From NCBI RefSeq assembly GCF_030812775.1, contig NZ_JAUSTI010000004.1:186001-250000 (forward strand): a stretch of 64,000 bases of DNA, in the 5' to 3' direction. The translations under genes and the position numbers were made by a program. This stretch comes from Paenibacillus tundrae. Its GTDB lineage: Bacteria; Bacillota; Bacilli; Paenibacillales; Paenibacillaceae. This document shows positions 44,660-53,633 of the stretch, one piece after another. Position 1 is the stretch's first letter. Every line of letters starts with the position of its first letter. Below the pieces are notes generated by a model. The model did not search any database, had not been told where the DNA came from, and saw only the letters and a list, made by a program, of their open reading frames with translations.

Positions 44660-45014
44660 ATTACATCACTCCTTTTCCTTCTAGAGCTTGTTCCAAAAGT
44701 CCAACTTGCACTGTTGGTTAGCCCTCTAAATTGTACCTTACCCAGCGCATGGCAAACAAATCATCCTCATGATTTATCACACCTCTGGCAGCTGAGTCTT
44801 TGCCATTAATACATCTCAGATCTGGCTCTAATATATTCAATAAAAGCATTGACGATTAGTACTGTAAACTGGTAAAGTATCAGATAAGCAAAAAACCAAG
44901 TAGACTAATGGGAATAATATTAAAGTAATAATATCCATATTAGGGAAAGTGTTGTGCCATAACAGGAAGACTGCCGACCGGGCTAAGAACCGGAGGCTGG
45001 GAGGGAATACGGCA
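44660..45014 (+). other. Leader region of the sulfate transporter operon
   Basis: No gene is visible. The AT-rich part around 44910-44945 contains GGGAATAATATT and AATAATATCC as an imperfect inverted pair. It resembles the kind of site bound by CymR-type sulfur regulators, but the match is too loose to assign. No S-box riboswitch is seen. Confidence 0.35.
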
Positions 45015-45830
45015 ATGAATACCGTTCTTCGTCACAAGGGATGGACTTGGGGATTTCGCAGTACTGTATTGTTATATTTCATCGTACTTATTGTGCTTCC
45101 AATTATCGGGGTGTACGTCAATTCGTTCTCTGAAGGCTGGAGTACCTTTGCCGAGAGTGTTATGGATCCAATCGCTTGGAAAGCCGTACTGCTTACCGTT
45201 CGGTTGGCTGTGGTAGCCACATTGATCAACGTTGTTTTAGGTACGATGATCGCTTGGGTACTCACACGTTATCGTTTTTTTGGGAGATCGTTTCTGAACA
45301 GTCTCGTAGACTTGCCTTTTGCATTACCAACCGCCGTTGGTGGACTGATGATCATGCTGCTATTGGGACCGGTTAGTGCTATCGGCAAGCTGGCAGAGTC
45401 CATGGGTTTTGAGATTGTATTTCATCAACCTGCGATTGTCATTGCGATGACCTTCGTTACGTTTCCTTTTGTTATCCGTGCTGTACAGCCGCTACTGGAA
45501 GAGATTGATCCTTCCGAAGAAGAGGCATCGTACACGATGGGTGCATCGAAGGCTCGTACTTTCAGACAGGTTATTTTGCCATCGATGGCGCCAGGTATGA
45601 TCAGTGGAGGGATGCTGGCATTCTCAAGGGCACTGGCTGAATTCGGTGCGGTTGTATTGGTTGCAGGTAATATTCCGGGAAGAACGTTAACGGCGTCCGT
45701 CTTTATATACGGTGAGATTGAGAGCGATAACCCCACAGGGGCAGCCGCTGTATCTGTTCTGTTATTGACCCTTTCCTTCGTCATCCTCTGGATGATTAAT
45801 CTAGTGCAGATGCGGGGGAGAAGACGATGA
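45015..45830 (+). CDS. cysT: Sulfate ABC transporter permease CysT
   Basis: A protein of 271 residues with six membrane helices and the BPD-type loop EEASYTMGASKARTFRQVILPSMAPGMISGG, which contacts the CysA ATPase. FGRSFLNSLVDLPFALPTAVGGLMIMLLLGP is characteristic of CysT/CysU. It imports sulfate or thiosulfate together with CysW, CysA and Sbp. ATG 45015 is preceded by GGGAGGG; the longer frame from 44949 lies in the leader. The stop overlaps the cysW start (ATGA). Confidence 0.95.
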   Translation: MNTVLRHKGWTWGFRSTVLLYFIVLIVLPIIGVYVNSFSEGWSTFAESVMDPIAWKAVLLTVRLAVVATLINVVLGTMIAWVLTRYRFFGRSFLNSLVDLPFALPTAVGGLMIMLLLGPVSAIGKLAESMGFEIVFHQPAIVIAMTFVTFPFVIRAVQPLLEEIDPSEEEASYTMGASKARTFRQVILPSMAPGMISGGMLAFSRALAEFGAVVLVAGNIPGRTLTASVFIYGEIESDNPTGAAAVSVLLLTLSFVILWMINLVQMRGRRR

Positions 45831-46624
45831 GACGGCTGTTAATTGGACTGACGTATGCGGTATTTGTCATTTTGCTGATTATTCCGCTTGGACGGATTGT
45901 TATTGGTGCTTTTGAAGACGGAGCAGGAGGATTCCTGGCTGGACTGATGCGTCCTGAGGCGCTACATGCTCTAATGATGACAGGACTGGTTGTTCTCGTT
46001 GTCACTCTGTTAAATACATTGTTCGGTATCATGATGGCTATTTATTTGGTTCGTGCTGGCTGGTTAAGTGAACGAATCAAAGGATTGCTTAACAGCATCG
46101 TGGATCTGCCGTATGCGGTCTCTCCCGTAATTGGTGGATTGATGATTGTGTTATTGCTCGGCCCAAGCAGCATTATGGGTGGTTTCTTTGAAGGTATTGG
46201 CTTCAATGTCGTCTATGCGTTCCCCGGCATGGTCATTGCAACATTATTTGTTACATTCCCGCTCATGGTTAGAGAAGTGATGCCTGTCGTGCAAGAGCTT
46301 GGCTCACAACAAGAAGAGGCGGCATCCACACTCGGAGCGTATGGTTGGAGAACGTTCTGGAGTGTAACGTGGCCTTCCATCCGTTGGGCTGTTGTATATG
46401 GTCTTGTGCTGACTGTGGCGCGATCATTGGGTGAGTTCGGAGCTGTACTTGTCGTATCCGGCAATATTATGAACAGAACACAGACAGCGACGACGCTTGT
46501 GTATCAGGATGTAGAGAATTTTAATGTGTCTGCTGCGAATGGTGTGGCATTGGTGCTGGTGACGTTTTCCGTATGTCTATTGCTCATGATGGAATGGGCC
46601 AAGAAGCGAAAGGAAGTGCATTAA
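45827..46624 (+). CDS. cysW: Sulfate ABC transporter permease CysW
   Basis: A protein of 265 residues with six membrane helices. The EAA loop is EEAASTLGAYGWRTFWSVTWPSIRWA, and IKGLLNSIVDLPYAVSPVIGGLMIVLLLGP mirrors CysT. ARSLGEFGAVLVVSGNIMNRTQTATTLVYQ is typical of CysW. It forms the membrane channel with CysT. Its start overlaps the cysT stop by four bases, and cysA follows after one base. Confidence 0.95.
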   Translation: MRRLLIGLTYAVFVILLIIPLGRIVIGAFEDGAGGFLAGLMRPEALHALMMTGLVVLVVTLLNTLFGIMMAIYLVRAGWLSERIKGLLNSIVDLPYAVSPVIGGLMIVLLLGPSSIMGGFFEGIGFNVVYAFPGMVIATLFVTFPLMVREVMPVVQELGSQQEEAASTLGAYGWRTFWSVTWPSIRWAVVYGLVLTVARSLGEFGAVLVVSGNIMNRTQTATTLVYQDVENFNVSAANGVALVLVTFSVCLLLMMEWAKKRKEVH

Positions 46625-46625
46625 G

Positions 46626-47690
46626 ATGCATGTAGAAGTCCGTGATCTGAACAAACATTTTGGTCAATTTCATGCCGTAAAAGATGTTTCATTCGATATT
46701 GCCAAAGGCCATCTTATTGGTCTGCTAGGTCCTAGTGGTGGCGGGAAAACGTCAATTCTACGTATGCTGGCTGGTCTGGAAAGTCCAGGTTCAGGAGAGA
46801 TTCGCTTTCATGGAAAAGTAGTAAACCATCTGCCACCGCAAGAGCGGGGCATCGGATTTGTCTTTCAGAACTATGCTTTGTTCAAACATATGACGGTCTT
46901 TGATAACATCGCTTTTGGACTTAAGGTCAAGAAGACACCAAAATCCCAGATTCGTGATCGAGTGATGGAATTGGTGGAGCTGACTGGGCTGAAAGGTTTT
47001 GAGCAGCGTTATCCACATCAATTGTCTGGTGGACAACGACAGCGTGTAGCTTTTGCAAGAGCATTGGCACCTGAGCCTCAGTTATTGTTATTGGATGAGC
47101 CGTTTGCCGCGATTGATGCGAAGATTCGTCAGGAGCTTCGTTCATGGTTAAGGGATTTGATTGAGCGTGTCGGCATTACTTCGATCTTCGTCACGCATGA
47201 CCAGGATGAAGCCATTGAAGTCGCAGATGAAATTATGATTATTAGCCAGGGACGCTTGGAGCAGAAGGGTACCCCGTGGGATATTTATAAAAACCCAGAG
47301 ACACCTTTTGTAGCTACCTTTATCGGTGAATCGACAGTCGTCGAGGATGCTTCCGAGCTGAAAGGCTTTGAACATGCGGTTGAAGGTGAGAATACGCGTG
47401 CTCTGATTCGTCCGGAGTATATTGAAATTGGTCTCAAAAATGAATTTAGCATGTTGTCAGCAACGGAAAAGGGGACGGTAAAGCACCTTCACTTCCGCGG
47501 AAGTGAGTGGATGGTTGAAGTCGAGGTACGAGGTCATAAGCTGATTACGTATCGTTCCTTGGAGAAAACCACACTGGAGATCGGTCAACAGATTCGCGTG
47601 CTTGTGCACCGGGCATACCTATTCAATGATTCCCATAGTTGGGTTGTCGAGAATCGACTTAAGGAAGATCCAATGCCTGTCATGATTTAA
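46626..47690 (+). CDS. cysA: Sulfate ABC transporter ATPase CysA
   Basis: A protein of 354 residues. The ATPase domain has Walker A GPSGGGKTSI, Q-loop FVFQNYALFKHMTV, signature LSGGQRQRVAFARAL, Walker B LLLLDEPFAAID and switch His (VTHDQDEAIEVADE). The C-terminal 110 residues are a TOBE-like regulatory domain (IRPEYIEIGLKN, KGTVKHLHFRGSEWMVEVEV). It supplies energy for uptake. It begins one base after cysW and is followed by sbp after 55 bases. Confidence 0.96.
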   Translation: MHVEVRDLNKHFGQFHAVKDVSFDIAKGHLIGLLGPSGGGKTSILRMLAGLESPGSGEIRFHGKVVNHLPPQERGIGFVFQNYALFKHMTVFDNIAFGLKVKKTPKSQIRDRVMELVELTGLKGFEQRYPHQLSGGQRQRVAFARALAPEPQLLLLDEPFAAIDAKIRQELRSWLRDLIERVGITSIFVTHDQDEAIEVADEIMIISQGRLEQKGTPWDIYKNPETPFVATFIGESTVVEDASELKGFEHAVEGENTRALIRPEYIEIGLKNEFSMLSATEKGTVKHLHFRGSEWMVEVEVRGHKLITYRSLEKTTLEIGQQIRVLVHRAYLFNDSHSWVVENRLKEDPMPVMI

Positions 47691-47745
47691 CAAATCAAAT
47701 CAAGTGGGAATTCATCCAGGACGTTTAGAGAGGAAGGCGTGGCTC

Positions 47746-48804
47746 ATGCAGACGAGGAAGAAAAACACATTACCTTTCGTTGCTGTTCTCATGTTTCTGC
47801 TCGTCTGCATGACGGTTGGATGCAGTAAGCAAGAAGCTGCAAACGAACCCAGCGATGCTGGAACGGATCAATCCAACACGCTCGTTATTGGGGCTTATAG
47901 CGTTGTAAAAGATGCGATGGCAGAACTATTGCCTATTTTTAAGGTGGAATGGGAAGCCAAGACGGGACAGTCGATCAATTTTCAGGAGTCTTATGAAGCT
48001 TCGGGTACACAAGCAAGAGCCATTGCAGGGGGGTTCGAGGCGGATGTAGCTCTGCTCGCGATGGAGAATGATATTGATAAACTGGTTAAGGCAGACCTGG
48101 TTAACCCTGACTGGAAGCAGGCGCCTAATGACGGCATGATTACGAGATCTATTGTTGTGTTAGGTACGAGAGAAGGCAACCCACTGGGCATCCAAGATTT
48201 TGATGACTTAACCAAACCGGGTGTGAAGGTGCTGTATCCTAATCCGAAGACCTCAGGCGGTGCACAATGGGATATTAACGCGATCTATGGTGCTGGCCTG
48301 AAACTGTCGGAAGAGCAGGGGGAGAAAGATCCTGCGGTAGCCAAGGCTTTTCTGGAGAAGGTACATCAGAATGTTGAATCACTTGATAAGAGTGGTAGAT
48401 CTTCAATGGCGGCTTTTGAATATGGCGTCGGTGATGTCATCGTAACGTATGAGAATGAGTTGCTCGCCCGGATTGCTAAAGGAGTCAAGTATGATATCGT
48501 CGTTCCGAAGAACACGATTCTGATCGAAAACCCGGCAACCGTGGTGGATAAATACGTGGATAAACACGGAAATCGTGAACTCGCGGAAGCTTTCGTGGCG
48601 TATCTAAATACACCAGAAGCTCAGCGTATTTTTGCGAAGCATGGTTTTCGTTCGGTAGATCCGGAAGTATTTGCGGAGACAGAGTCTACTTTTCCAACAC
48701 CACCAGGGCTATTCGATATCAACTACTTGGGTGGCTGGGCTGAAGTTCGAACCACACTATATTCAAAACGCGGGGTATGGTACCAGGTATTAGCGGGCTT
48801 GTAG
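47746..48804 (+). CDS. sbp: Sulfate-binding lipoprotein Sbp
   Basis: A protein of 352 residues with a lipoprotein signal (FLLVCMTVGC; lipidated Cys at about 27) and the type II periplasmic-binding fold. SYEASGTQARAIAGGFEADVALLAM is the sulfate-contact region, and YPNPKTSGGAQWDINAIYGA is another conserved patch. As a Gram-positive receptor it sits on the outer membrane face and feeds CysT/CysW. ATG 47746 is preceded by GAGGAAGG; the longer frame from 47704 has no signal sequence start. Confidence 0.95.
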   Translation: MQTRKKNTLPFVAVLMFLLVCMTVGCSKQEAANEPSDAGTDQSNTLVIGAYSVVKDAMAELLPIFKVEWEAKTGQSINFQESYEASGTQARAIAGGFEADVALLAMENDIDKLVKADLVNPDWKQAPNDGMITRSIVVLGTREGNPLGIQDFDDLTKPGVKVLYPNPKTSGGAQWDINAIYGAGLKLSEEQGEKDPAVAKAFLEKVHQNVESLDKSGRSSMAAFEYGVGDVIVTYENELLARIAKGVKYDIVVPKNTILIENPATVVDKYVDKHGNRELAEAFVAYLNTPEAQRIFAKHGFRSVDPEVFAETESTFPTPPGLFDINYLGGWAEVRTTLYSKRGVWYQVLAGL

Positions 48805-48820
48805 CTGTCCTGTGAGAATG

Positions 48821-48862
48821 AAACCTTTGGTTTGCCTTGTCCGGCAGACTGGAGGTTTTTTT
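48821..48862 (+). terminator. Terminator of the sulfate operon
   Basis: AAACCT and AGGTTT form the base, with inner GTTTGCC/GGCAGAC, then a seven-T run. Confidence 0.75.
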
Positions 48863-48956
48863 GAAGTATCTGAAGTACTTTATTCTTGTGATTCGGACAG
48901 GCTATAATGAGATAGGTTGAATATGGCATGGATTTTATAGGAAGGTGTTGAATGAG

Positions 48957-49403
48957 ATGAGTACAGAGGTTAAATTGTCCCAAAGTACAGCAATCCGGCT
49001 GGAACAGGCGCGCACAAAAGGCATGTCTGATGCAGACATACTGAAAGCCATTCAGGCGAATGATGTTGCGGCTTTTGATGCTGTGTCCGAGGAGGACTAC
49101 AGATATGATGAATTTCTTTCCTATGCGGGTGATCATGGAGAGAACTTGGAAGTAGCAGTTCAAGATGGCTACCGTATCACGTTTAATACACGTGGTGGAT
49201 TAGGCATATACTTGGAGAAAGCATTCGGTGTAGTAGCAGAGAAGGATTTTGCAGTTGGTGAAGGCATTATAACAGGGCTAAAGCTTAAGCCAGAACAGGC
49301 AGAAGTGTTAGCAGAGCGACTTGCATCCAACTGGGTTATTACGGAATCCAAGGATGTACCTGAGGGAAAAGAATTGACGCTGAAGCTGCGGGCATTGGTG
49401 TAA
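48957..49403 (+). CDS. Conserved hypothetical protein
   Basis: A protein of 148 residues that I do not recognise. The first 60 residues are helical (STAIRLEQARTKGMSDADILKAIQANDVAAFDAV), and the rest look like alternating strands and helices (VAVQDGYRITFNTRGGLGIYLEKAFG, LKLKPEQAEVLAERLASNW). There is no signal peptide, metal motif or catalytic signature. AGGAAGG lies 11 bases before ATG 48957; a GTG and TTG upstream in frame are also possible starts. It is probably transcribed alone, with a weak hairpin after the stop near 49440-49488. Confidence 0.78.
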   Translation: MSTEVKLSQSTAIRLEQARTKGMSDADILKAIQANDVAAFDAVSEEDYRYDEFLSYAGDHGENLEVAVQDGYRITFNTRGGLGIYLEKAFGVVAEKDFAVGEGIITGLKLKPEQAEVLAERLASNWVITESKDVPEGKELTLKLRALV

Positions 49404-49548
49404 CACCAAGCGAATGCTAACATCGATAGATCGACATAAGGCTGTCCTGCATTGCGTAATCAATCGCAGCGGGAGAGTCTTTTTTTGCCAAATCAGAGGT
49501 TGGAGAATACAATTTAGAGAATAGTGAGCTTGAGAGGGGATAACGATC

Positions 49549-50328
49549 TTGAATCAACTAACATTTCTTGGAACAGGCGATGCGATGGGTGTTCCGCGTG
49601 TATATTGTGACTGCAGCACTTGCACAGAGGCTCGGATTACCGGCATCAATCAACGTAGACGTTCGTCTGTTCTAATCCATAGTGATGGTGTGGAAGAGCC
49701 TTTTATGATTGACTGCGGCCCAGACTGGGGAACACAGATGGAAGCGCAGAATCTTAGAATGGTACAGACGATACTGATAACCCATGCACACTTTGACCAC
49801 ATTGGGGGATTGCCCGAGTGGGCGGATGCCTGTCGATGGTTAGGGGTGAAGGGCAATTTGTATGCACCGCGTGAAGTCATCGCCACCATTCAAGGGCAGT
49901 TTCCATGGTTAGATCGTCATATGAACTATATGGAAACGGATGATGATATTGAAGTGCATGGCTGGAATATTCACTCATGGAAAGTATGCCATGGGAAGAA
50001 CGGATATTCCTACGCCTATCGTCTGGAACGAGACGGATTCCACTGGGCATACTGCTCAGACGCGATTGATCTGAAGGCAGAGGAGAAAAAGCCATTGCAT
50101 GGTTTGGATCTGCTCATTTTAGGAACCAGCTTCGTGCATGAGCTAGCAGAATTCTCAACACGCTCCGTGTATGATATGCGGGAAGCCCAGGAGCTTTTGC
50201 AGGAATTACAACCGAAGCGCACGTATTACACGCACATGTCTCATGATGTGGATGTACGGCAGGATTATCATTTAGGTCAAGGCATTACGCTTGCTCTCAC
50301 AGGCATGAAGGTGTCACTAGAAAAATAA
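49549..50328 (+). CDS. PhnP-like metallo-beta-lactamase-fold phosphodiesterase
   Basis: A protein of 259 residues. The beta-lactamase-fold metal motif is HAHFDHIGGLPEW, preceded by the N-terminal structural zinc site CDCSTCTEAR typical of the PhnP group. Later ligands are in WKVCHGKNG, YCSDAI and THMSHDV. PhnP is a cyclic phosphodiesterase in the carbon-phosphorus lyase pathway, but no phn genes are near, so the substrate may differ. It starts at TTG 49549, with GAGAGGGG upstream. It is a single gene. Confidence 0.9.
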   Translation: MNQLTFLGTGDAMGVPRVYCDCSTCTEARITGINQRRRSSVLIHSDGVEEPFMIDCGPDWGTQMEAQNLRMVQTILITHAHFDHIGGLPEWADACRWLGVKGNLYAPREVIATIQGQFPWLDRHMNYMETDDDIEVHGWNIHSWKVCHGKNGYSYAYRLERDGFHWAYCSDAIDLKAEEKKPLHGLDLLILGTSFVHELAEFSTRSVYDMREAQELLQELQPKRTYYTHMSHDVDVRQDYHLGQGITLALTGMKVSLEK

Positions 50329-50456
50329 ATTCAGAAGAGCGTATCCTTTGCAGGAGGTTCTTCGTTTACATAGTGTAAGTTGATTACAGCAAGAGCACAG
50401 CAAGGATGTAAAAGGAAAGCAAGACCAATCAGGAATCAACAAAGGGGGGCCCCGTC

Positions 50457-51320
50457 ATGGCCTTTGTGAAATCCGTGGATTGTCGAATCAACAGATCACA
50501 CGACCATGTTAATCAACCGCATAATCCATATACACCACCACACATGAATACTGGAGATTCATTTCAAGTGGATGATCTTCATGCTGTATTTTTTGATGCA
50601 CAGCGTTCGTTGTATGCGTATTGTTTGTCCATGACAGGTTCTAGAGAAGATGCTGAGGATCTGGTGCAGGAGACGTTTGCCAAAGTATTATCTTCTTTCT
50701 CGGTTCATAAGTCGGGTGCAGAGAGAGACATCAATTGGGAAGCTTATCTCATTCGTATTGCCCGTAATGCGTGGATGGACGTTCTTCGCAAACGCCAACG
50801 TTTACATTGTAAAATGGATGGTTTGAAGCCGCTTATTGAAGAAATGGCGGAAGAGGAGCCACTAGAAGAGCTTGATACCGCAGTTGAGATTTTAATTAAA
50901 GAGTTGCCGTCATGGCAAAGAGTGATATATATGTTGCGAGAGTTGTTAGGATACACGGCGGCAGAGGCTGCTGAGATGTTGGATACAACAGAAGGCGCAG
51001 TAAAGTCGGCGTTACGTCGTGCCCGGATGACCATAGCTGAAATTAGGGATCAACTAAATGATCTAGGTGCCGACGAGGCGAGAGAAGTTAGCGAGGAACG
51101 AATCCATACGGAAGAGTTACGCGATTATCTGCTGGCATTACGCCGCGGTGATACGGCTCGCCTAATTGATCTATGTCTGAATCAAACGGATGACCCGATG
51201 GCTGTGGCAAGTACGATTTTGCAGCAGGCTCTGCCGTCTTCAACGATGCAGCCTATGATGTACAGTTATGCCATCTCAGATTGTTATGGAGGGGGCTATA
51301 CAGTCAGCATGGTTGCATAA
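50457..51320 (+). CDS. ECF-type RNA polymerase sigma factor
   Basis: A protein of 287 residues. Sigma region 2 is FFDAQRSLYAYCLSMTGSREDAEDLVQETFAKVLSSF and region 4 is LPSWQRVIYMLRELLGYTAAEAAEMLDTTEGAVKSALRRAR. Both a 45-residue N-terminal tail rich in H/N/P and a 90-residue C-terminal extension (EELRDYLLALRRGDTARLIDLCL) are longer than in minimal ECF factors. No anti-sigma gene is adjacent; the next gene, clpP, starts 18 bases later, so the two are co-transcribed. AAAGGGGGG precedes ATG 50457. Confidence 0.92.
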   Translation: MAFVKSVDCRINRSHDHVNQPHNPYTPPHMNTGDSFQVDDLHAVFFDAQRSLYAYCLSMTGSREDAEDLVQETFAKVLSSFSVHKSGAERDINWEAYLIRIARNAWMDVLRKRQRLHCKMDGLKPLIEEMAEEEPLEELDTAVEILIKELPSWQRVIYMLRELLGYTAAEAAEMLDTTEGAVKSALRRARMTIAEIRDQLNDLGADEAREVSEERIHTEELRDYLLALRRGDTARLIDLCLNQTDDPMAVASTILQQALPSSTMQPMMYSYAISDCYGGGYTVSMVA

Positions 51321-51337
51321 TCTGAGGAGGGATATGC

Positions 51338-51919
51338 ATGAATGTAGTACCTTATGTTGTTGAACAGACGGCTCGTGGAGAACGGAGCTATGATATTTAC
51401 TCTCGCTTGTTGAAAGACCGTATTATTATGGTGTCTGGTGAAATTGAGGACCAGATGGCAAATGCGATTGTGGCACAGCTATTGTTTCTAACCGCAGAAG
51501 ATCCCGACAAGGATATCCAGATGTACATTAACAGTCCGGGTGGTTCAGTGACCGCGGGATTCTCGATCTATGATACGATGCAGTTTGTGAAACCGGATAT
51601 TTCCACCATCTGTACAGGTATGGCGGCCAGTTTCGGTACGATTCTGCTCGTTGGCGGCACAAAGGGTAAAAGGCTGGCGCTACCCAACAGCGAAATTATG
51701 ATTCATCAGCCACTCGGTGGGATGCGCGGGCAGGCATCGGATATGCTTATTCACGCCAACCGAATTATTCAGCATAGACAACGTCTGAACCAGTTGCTTG
51801 CAGACCACACCGGTCAGCCGCTGGAACGAATTGAAGAAGACACAGATCGGGATTATTTCCTTACCGCTGCTGAAGCTGTGGATTATGGCATCGTTGATAG
51901 GGTGATATCTAGTACGTAG
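51338..51919 (+). CDS. ClpP-family serine peptidase subunit
   Basis: A protein of 193 residues, of standard ClpP length. The catalytic Ser98 is in [11 protein letters not shown] and His123 in [12 protein letters not shown]; the third residue Asp is in [15 protein letters not shown]. The oxyanion loop [11 protein letters not shown] is present. Paenibacillus genomes often carry more than one ClpP, and the pairing with a sigma factor suggests this is not the main housekeeping copy. GAGGAGGG precedes the ATG. Confidence 0.93.
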   Translation: MNVVPYVVEQTARGERSYDIYSRLLKDRIIMVSGEIEDQMANAIVAQLLFLTAEDPDKDIQMYINSPGGSVTAGFSIYDTMQFVKPDISTICTGMAASFGTILLVGGTKGKRLALPNSEIMIHQPLGGMRGQASDMLIHANRIIQHRQRLNQLLADHTGQPLERIEEDTDRDYFLTAAEAVDYGIVDRVISST

Positions 51920-52080
51920 GCAAGATAATGCAAGTACGCATTTAGGAGAGCAAAGGACACGAATAGTACATCTCCAGAGTAATCAACCTTTATAAGCTAA
52001 ATAAGTCAGATGTAAACCACAGTGCTGAACGCAGGGTTGGGAGAGCTGTAAAATTACATCATGCAGAGTATTCACAAAGA

Positions 52081-52118
52081 CAAAGCCCAGATGGTCTATG
52101 GACCTTCTGGGCTTTGTT
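52081..52118 (+). terminator. Terminator of the sigma-clpP unit
   Basis: CAAAGCCCAG pairs perfectly with CTGGGCTTTG, then a T-rich tail. Confidence 0.8.
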
Positions 52119-52314
52119 GCGAATAAAAGCTTGTTCAACTCGATTACATTACATATGCTCAGTGGCACGTTTGGGCAGGGGGACTGCATAATGTTCTACG
52201 GAAGGCGGTTCAGTGACATGTGCTAACGTCTAGATGGTATCTGCTTGGTACATCATTACAATGAGACAGGCTTGATGATTTTGGAAATATTTAAATTTAT
52301 CATTGACCTTAATC

Positions 52315-52351
52315 GTATATAGTGTATATATTAGATATATACACTATATAC
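52315..52351. promoter_or_regulatory. YtrA-type GntR operator, 37-bp palindrome
   Basis: A perfect inverted repeat with 17-bp arms (GTATATAGTGTATATAT) around TAG. It contains AGTGTA-N13-TACACT, the exact arrangement described for the Bacillus subtilis YtrA operator. It is 36 bases upstream of the GntR gene start and probably overlaps the promoter. No other gene lies in 51920-52386. Confidence 0.85.
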
Positions 52352-52386
52352 ACGAAACCATGAGAACACCAATGAGGTGAGAGCAT

Positions 52387-52770
52387 ATTAAGATTTTATT
52401 GTCCAACGCATCGAGCGACCCAATCTATATCCAGATCTTAACCCAGATTAGACAGAGCATCTTGAGTGGTGAATTGGTCGAAGGAGATAGTCTGCCTTCT
52501 ATCCGGCAGCTAGCCAAGGATCTACAGGTGAGCGTAATTACTACAAAACGTGTCTATGAAGAACTGGAGAAGGAGAATCTAATCGATTCCGTTGTAGGTA
52601 AAGGTAGTTTCGTCTCGGGAACCAATCCGGACTTTATTCGGGAGCAGCGAATGAGAAGACTGGAAGAGAAGATGCTTGAAATCATTCGTGAGAGCAGAGA
52701 GATCGGCATGAGTTCACAGGAGTTAATTCAACATCTCACTTTGTTGTCAGAGGAGGAACAGACAGAATGA
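52387..52770 (+). CDS. YtrA-type GntR-family regulator with apparent ATT start
   Basis: A protein of 127 residues. The HTH is IYIQILTQIRQSILSGELVEGDSLPSIRQLAKDLQVSVITTKRVYEELEKENLI, with a short C-terminal helical domain as in the YtrA subfamily. It is expected to repress itself and the ABC genes behind it. The start is read as ATT 52387: GAGGTGA lies seven bases upstream, and the resulting N terminus MKILLSNASSDPIYIQ fits family members. The first standard start, TTG 52399, is 19 bases from that site, and TGA closes the frame at 52378. The 3' end overlaps the ATPase gene by 4 bases. Confidence 0.88.
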   Translation: MKILLSNASSDPIYIQILTQIRQSILSGELVEGDSLPSIRQLAKDLQVSVITTKRVYEELEKENLIDSVVGKGSFVSGTNPDFIREQRMRRLEEKMLEIIRESREIGMSSQELIQHLTLLSEEEQTE

Positions 52771-53633
52771 ACGCCATTGAAATTCGAAACTTATCCAAAA
52801 CGTATCCTTTATTCAAAGTAGACAATGTATCTTTGGATGTGAAGCAGGGTTATATTACGGGGCTTATCGGCCCCAATGGGGCAGGGAAAAGCACATTAAT
52901 TAAAATGATTACAGGCCTAATCCACCCGGATTCCGGAAGTATTCATACATTGGGCAGAAAGATGCCTGAGCAGGAAGTGCATATTAAACAGCGTCTCGGT
53001 ATAGTGTCGGACGAATGCTTTTATTATGAGCATCTTACGATTTATGAGATGAGTCGGATGATTGCTCCGTTTTATAAGAAATGGAATGATCGCACGTTCA
53101 AAGGTTATCTGGATCAATTCGAGTTGTCGCCGAAGAAGAAGATCGAAGATTTATCCAAAGGCATGAAGATTAAGTTCTCCTTGGCAGTCGCTTTATCACA
53201 TGAAGCGGAATTGCTGATCATGGATGAGCCAACATCTGGACTCGATCCTGTATTTAGACGGGAATTGCTAGACCTGCTTGCAGACACGATACAAGACGAG
53301 ACGAGATCGATTATTTTCTCCACACATATTACGACTGATCTGGAGCGGATCGCAGACTATATTACGTTTATCCATCGCGGACAAATTGTATTTAATGAAG
53401 CCAAAGATGATGTGCTCGAACGCTACACGATTGTGAAAGGGGATATGGATCTGCTGGATGCAGACACCCGTGCTCATTTGGTGGGAATCCGTGAAACGGC
53501 TGTGGGCTTTGAAGGGTTGTCTGATAATAAGGTAGAAGCGGAGCAGCTGTTTGGCAGTTATGCGTTGTTGCACAGACCTTCCCTAGAAGATCTTATTTAT
53601 TTTACAGCAAAGGGGGCACGGAAACATGGTTAA
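52767..53633 (+). CDS. ABC transporter ATP-binding protein
   Basis: A protein of 288 residues. Walker A is GPNGAGKSTLIK, the signature is DLSKGMKIKFSLAVALSH (SKGMK type), Walker B is LLIMDEPTSGLDP, and the switch His is in FSTHITTDLERIAD. The C-terminal 70 residues form a regulatory tail. It is the ATPase partner of the permease downstream, in the YtrB style. Its start overlaps the GntR stop by four bases and its stop overlaps the permease start by eight. The substrate is unknown; related systems respond to cell-wall antibiotics. Confidence 0.92.
   Translation: MNAIEIRNLSKTYPLFKVDNVSLDVKQGYITGLIGPNGAGKSTLIKMITGLIHPDSGSIHTLGRKMPEQEVHIKQRLGIVSDECFYYEHLTIYEMSRMIAPFYKKWNDRTFKGYLDQFELSPKKKIEDLSKGMKIKFSLAVALSHEAELLIMDEPTSGLDPVFRRELLDLLADTIQDETRSIIFSTHITTDLERIADYITFIHRGQIVFNEAKDDVLERYTIVKGDMDLLDADTRAHLVGIRETAVGFEGLSDNKVEAEQLFGSYALLHRPSLEDLIYFTAKGARKHG

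Noticed and set aside
44900..45014. S-box or other riboswitch before the sulfate operon
   Set aside because: None of the conserved SAM-riboswitch blocks could be found.
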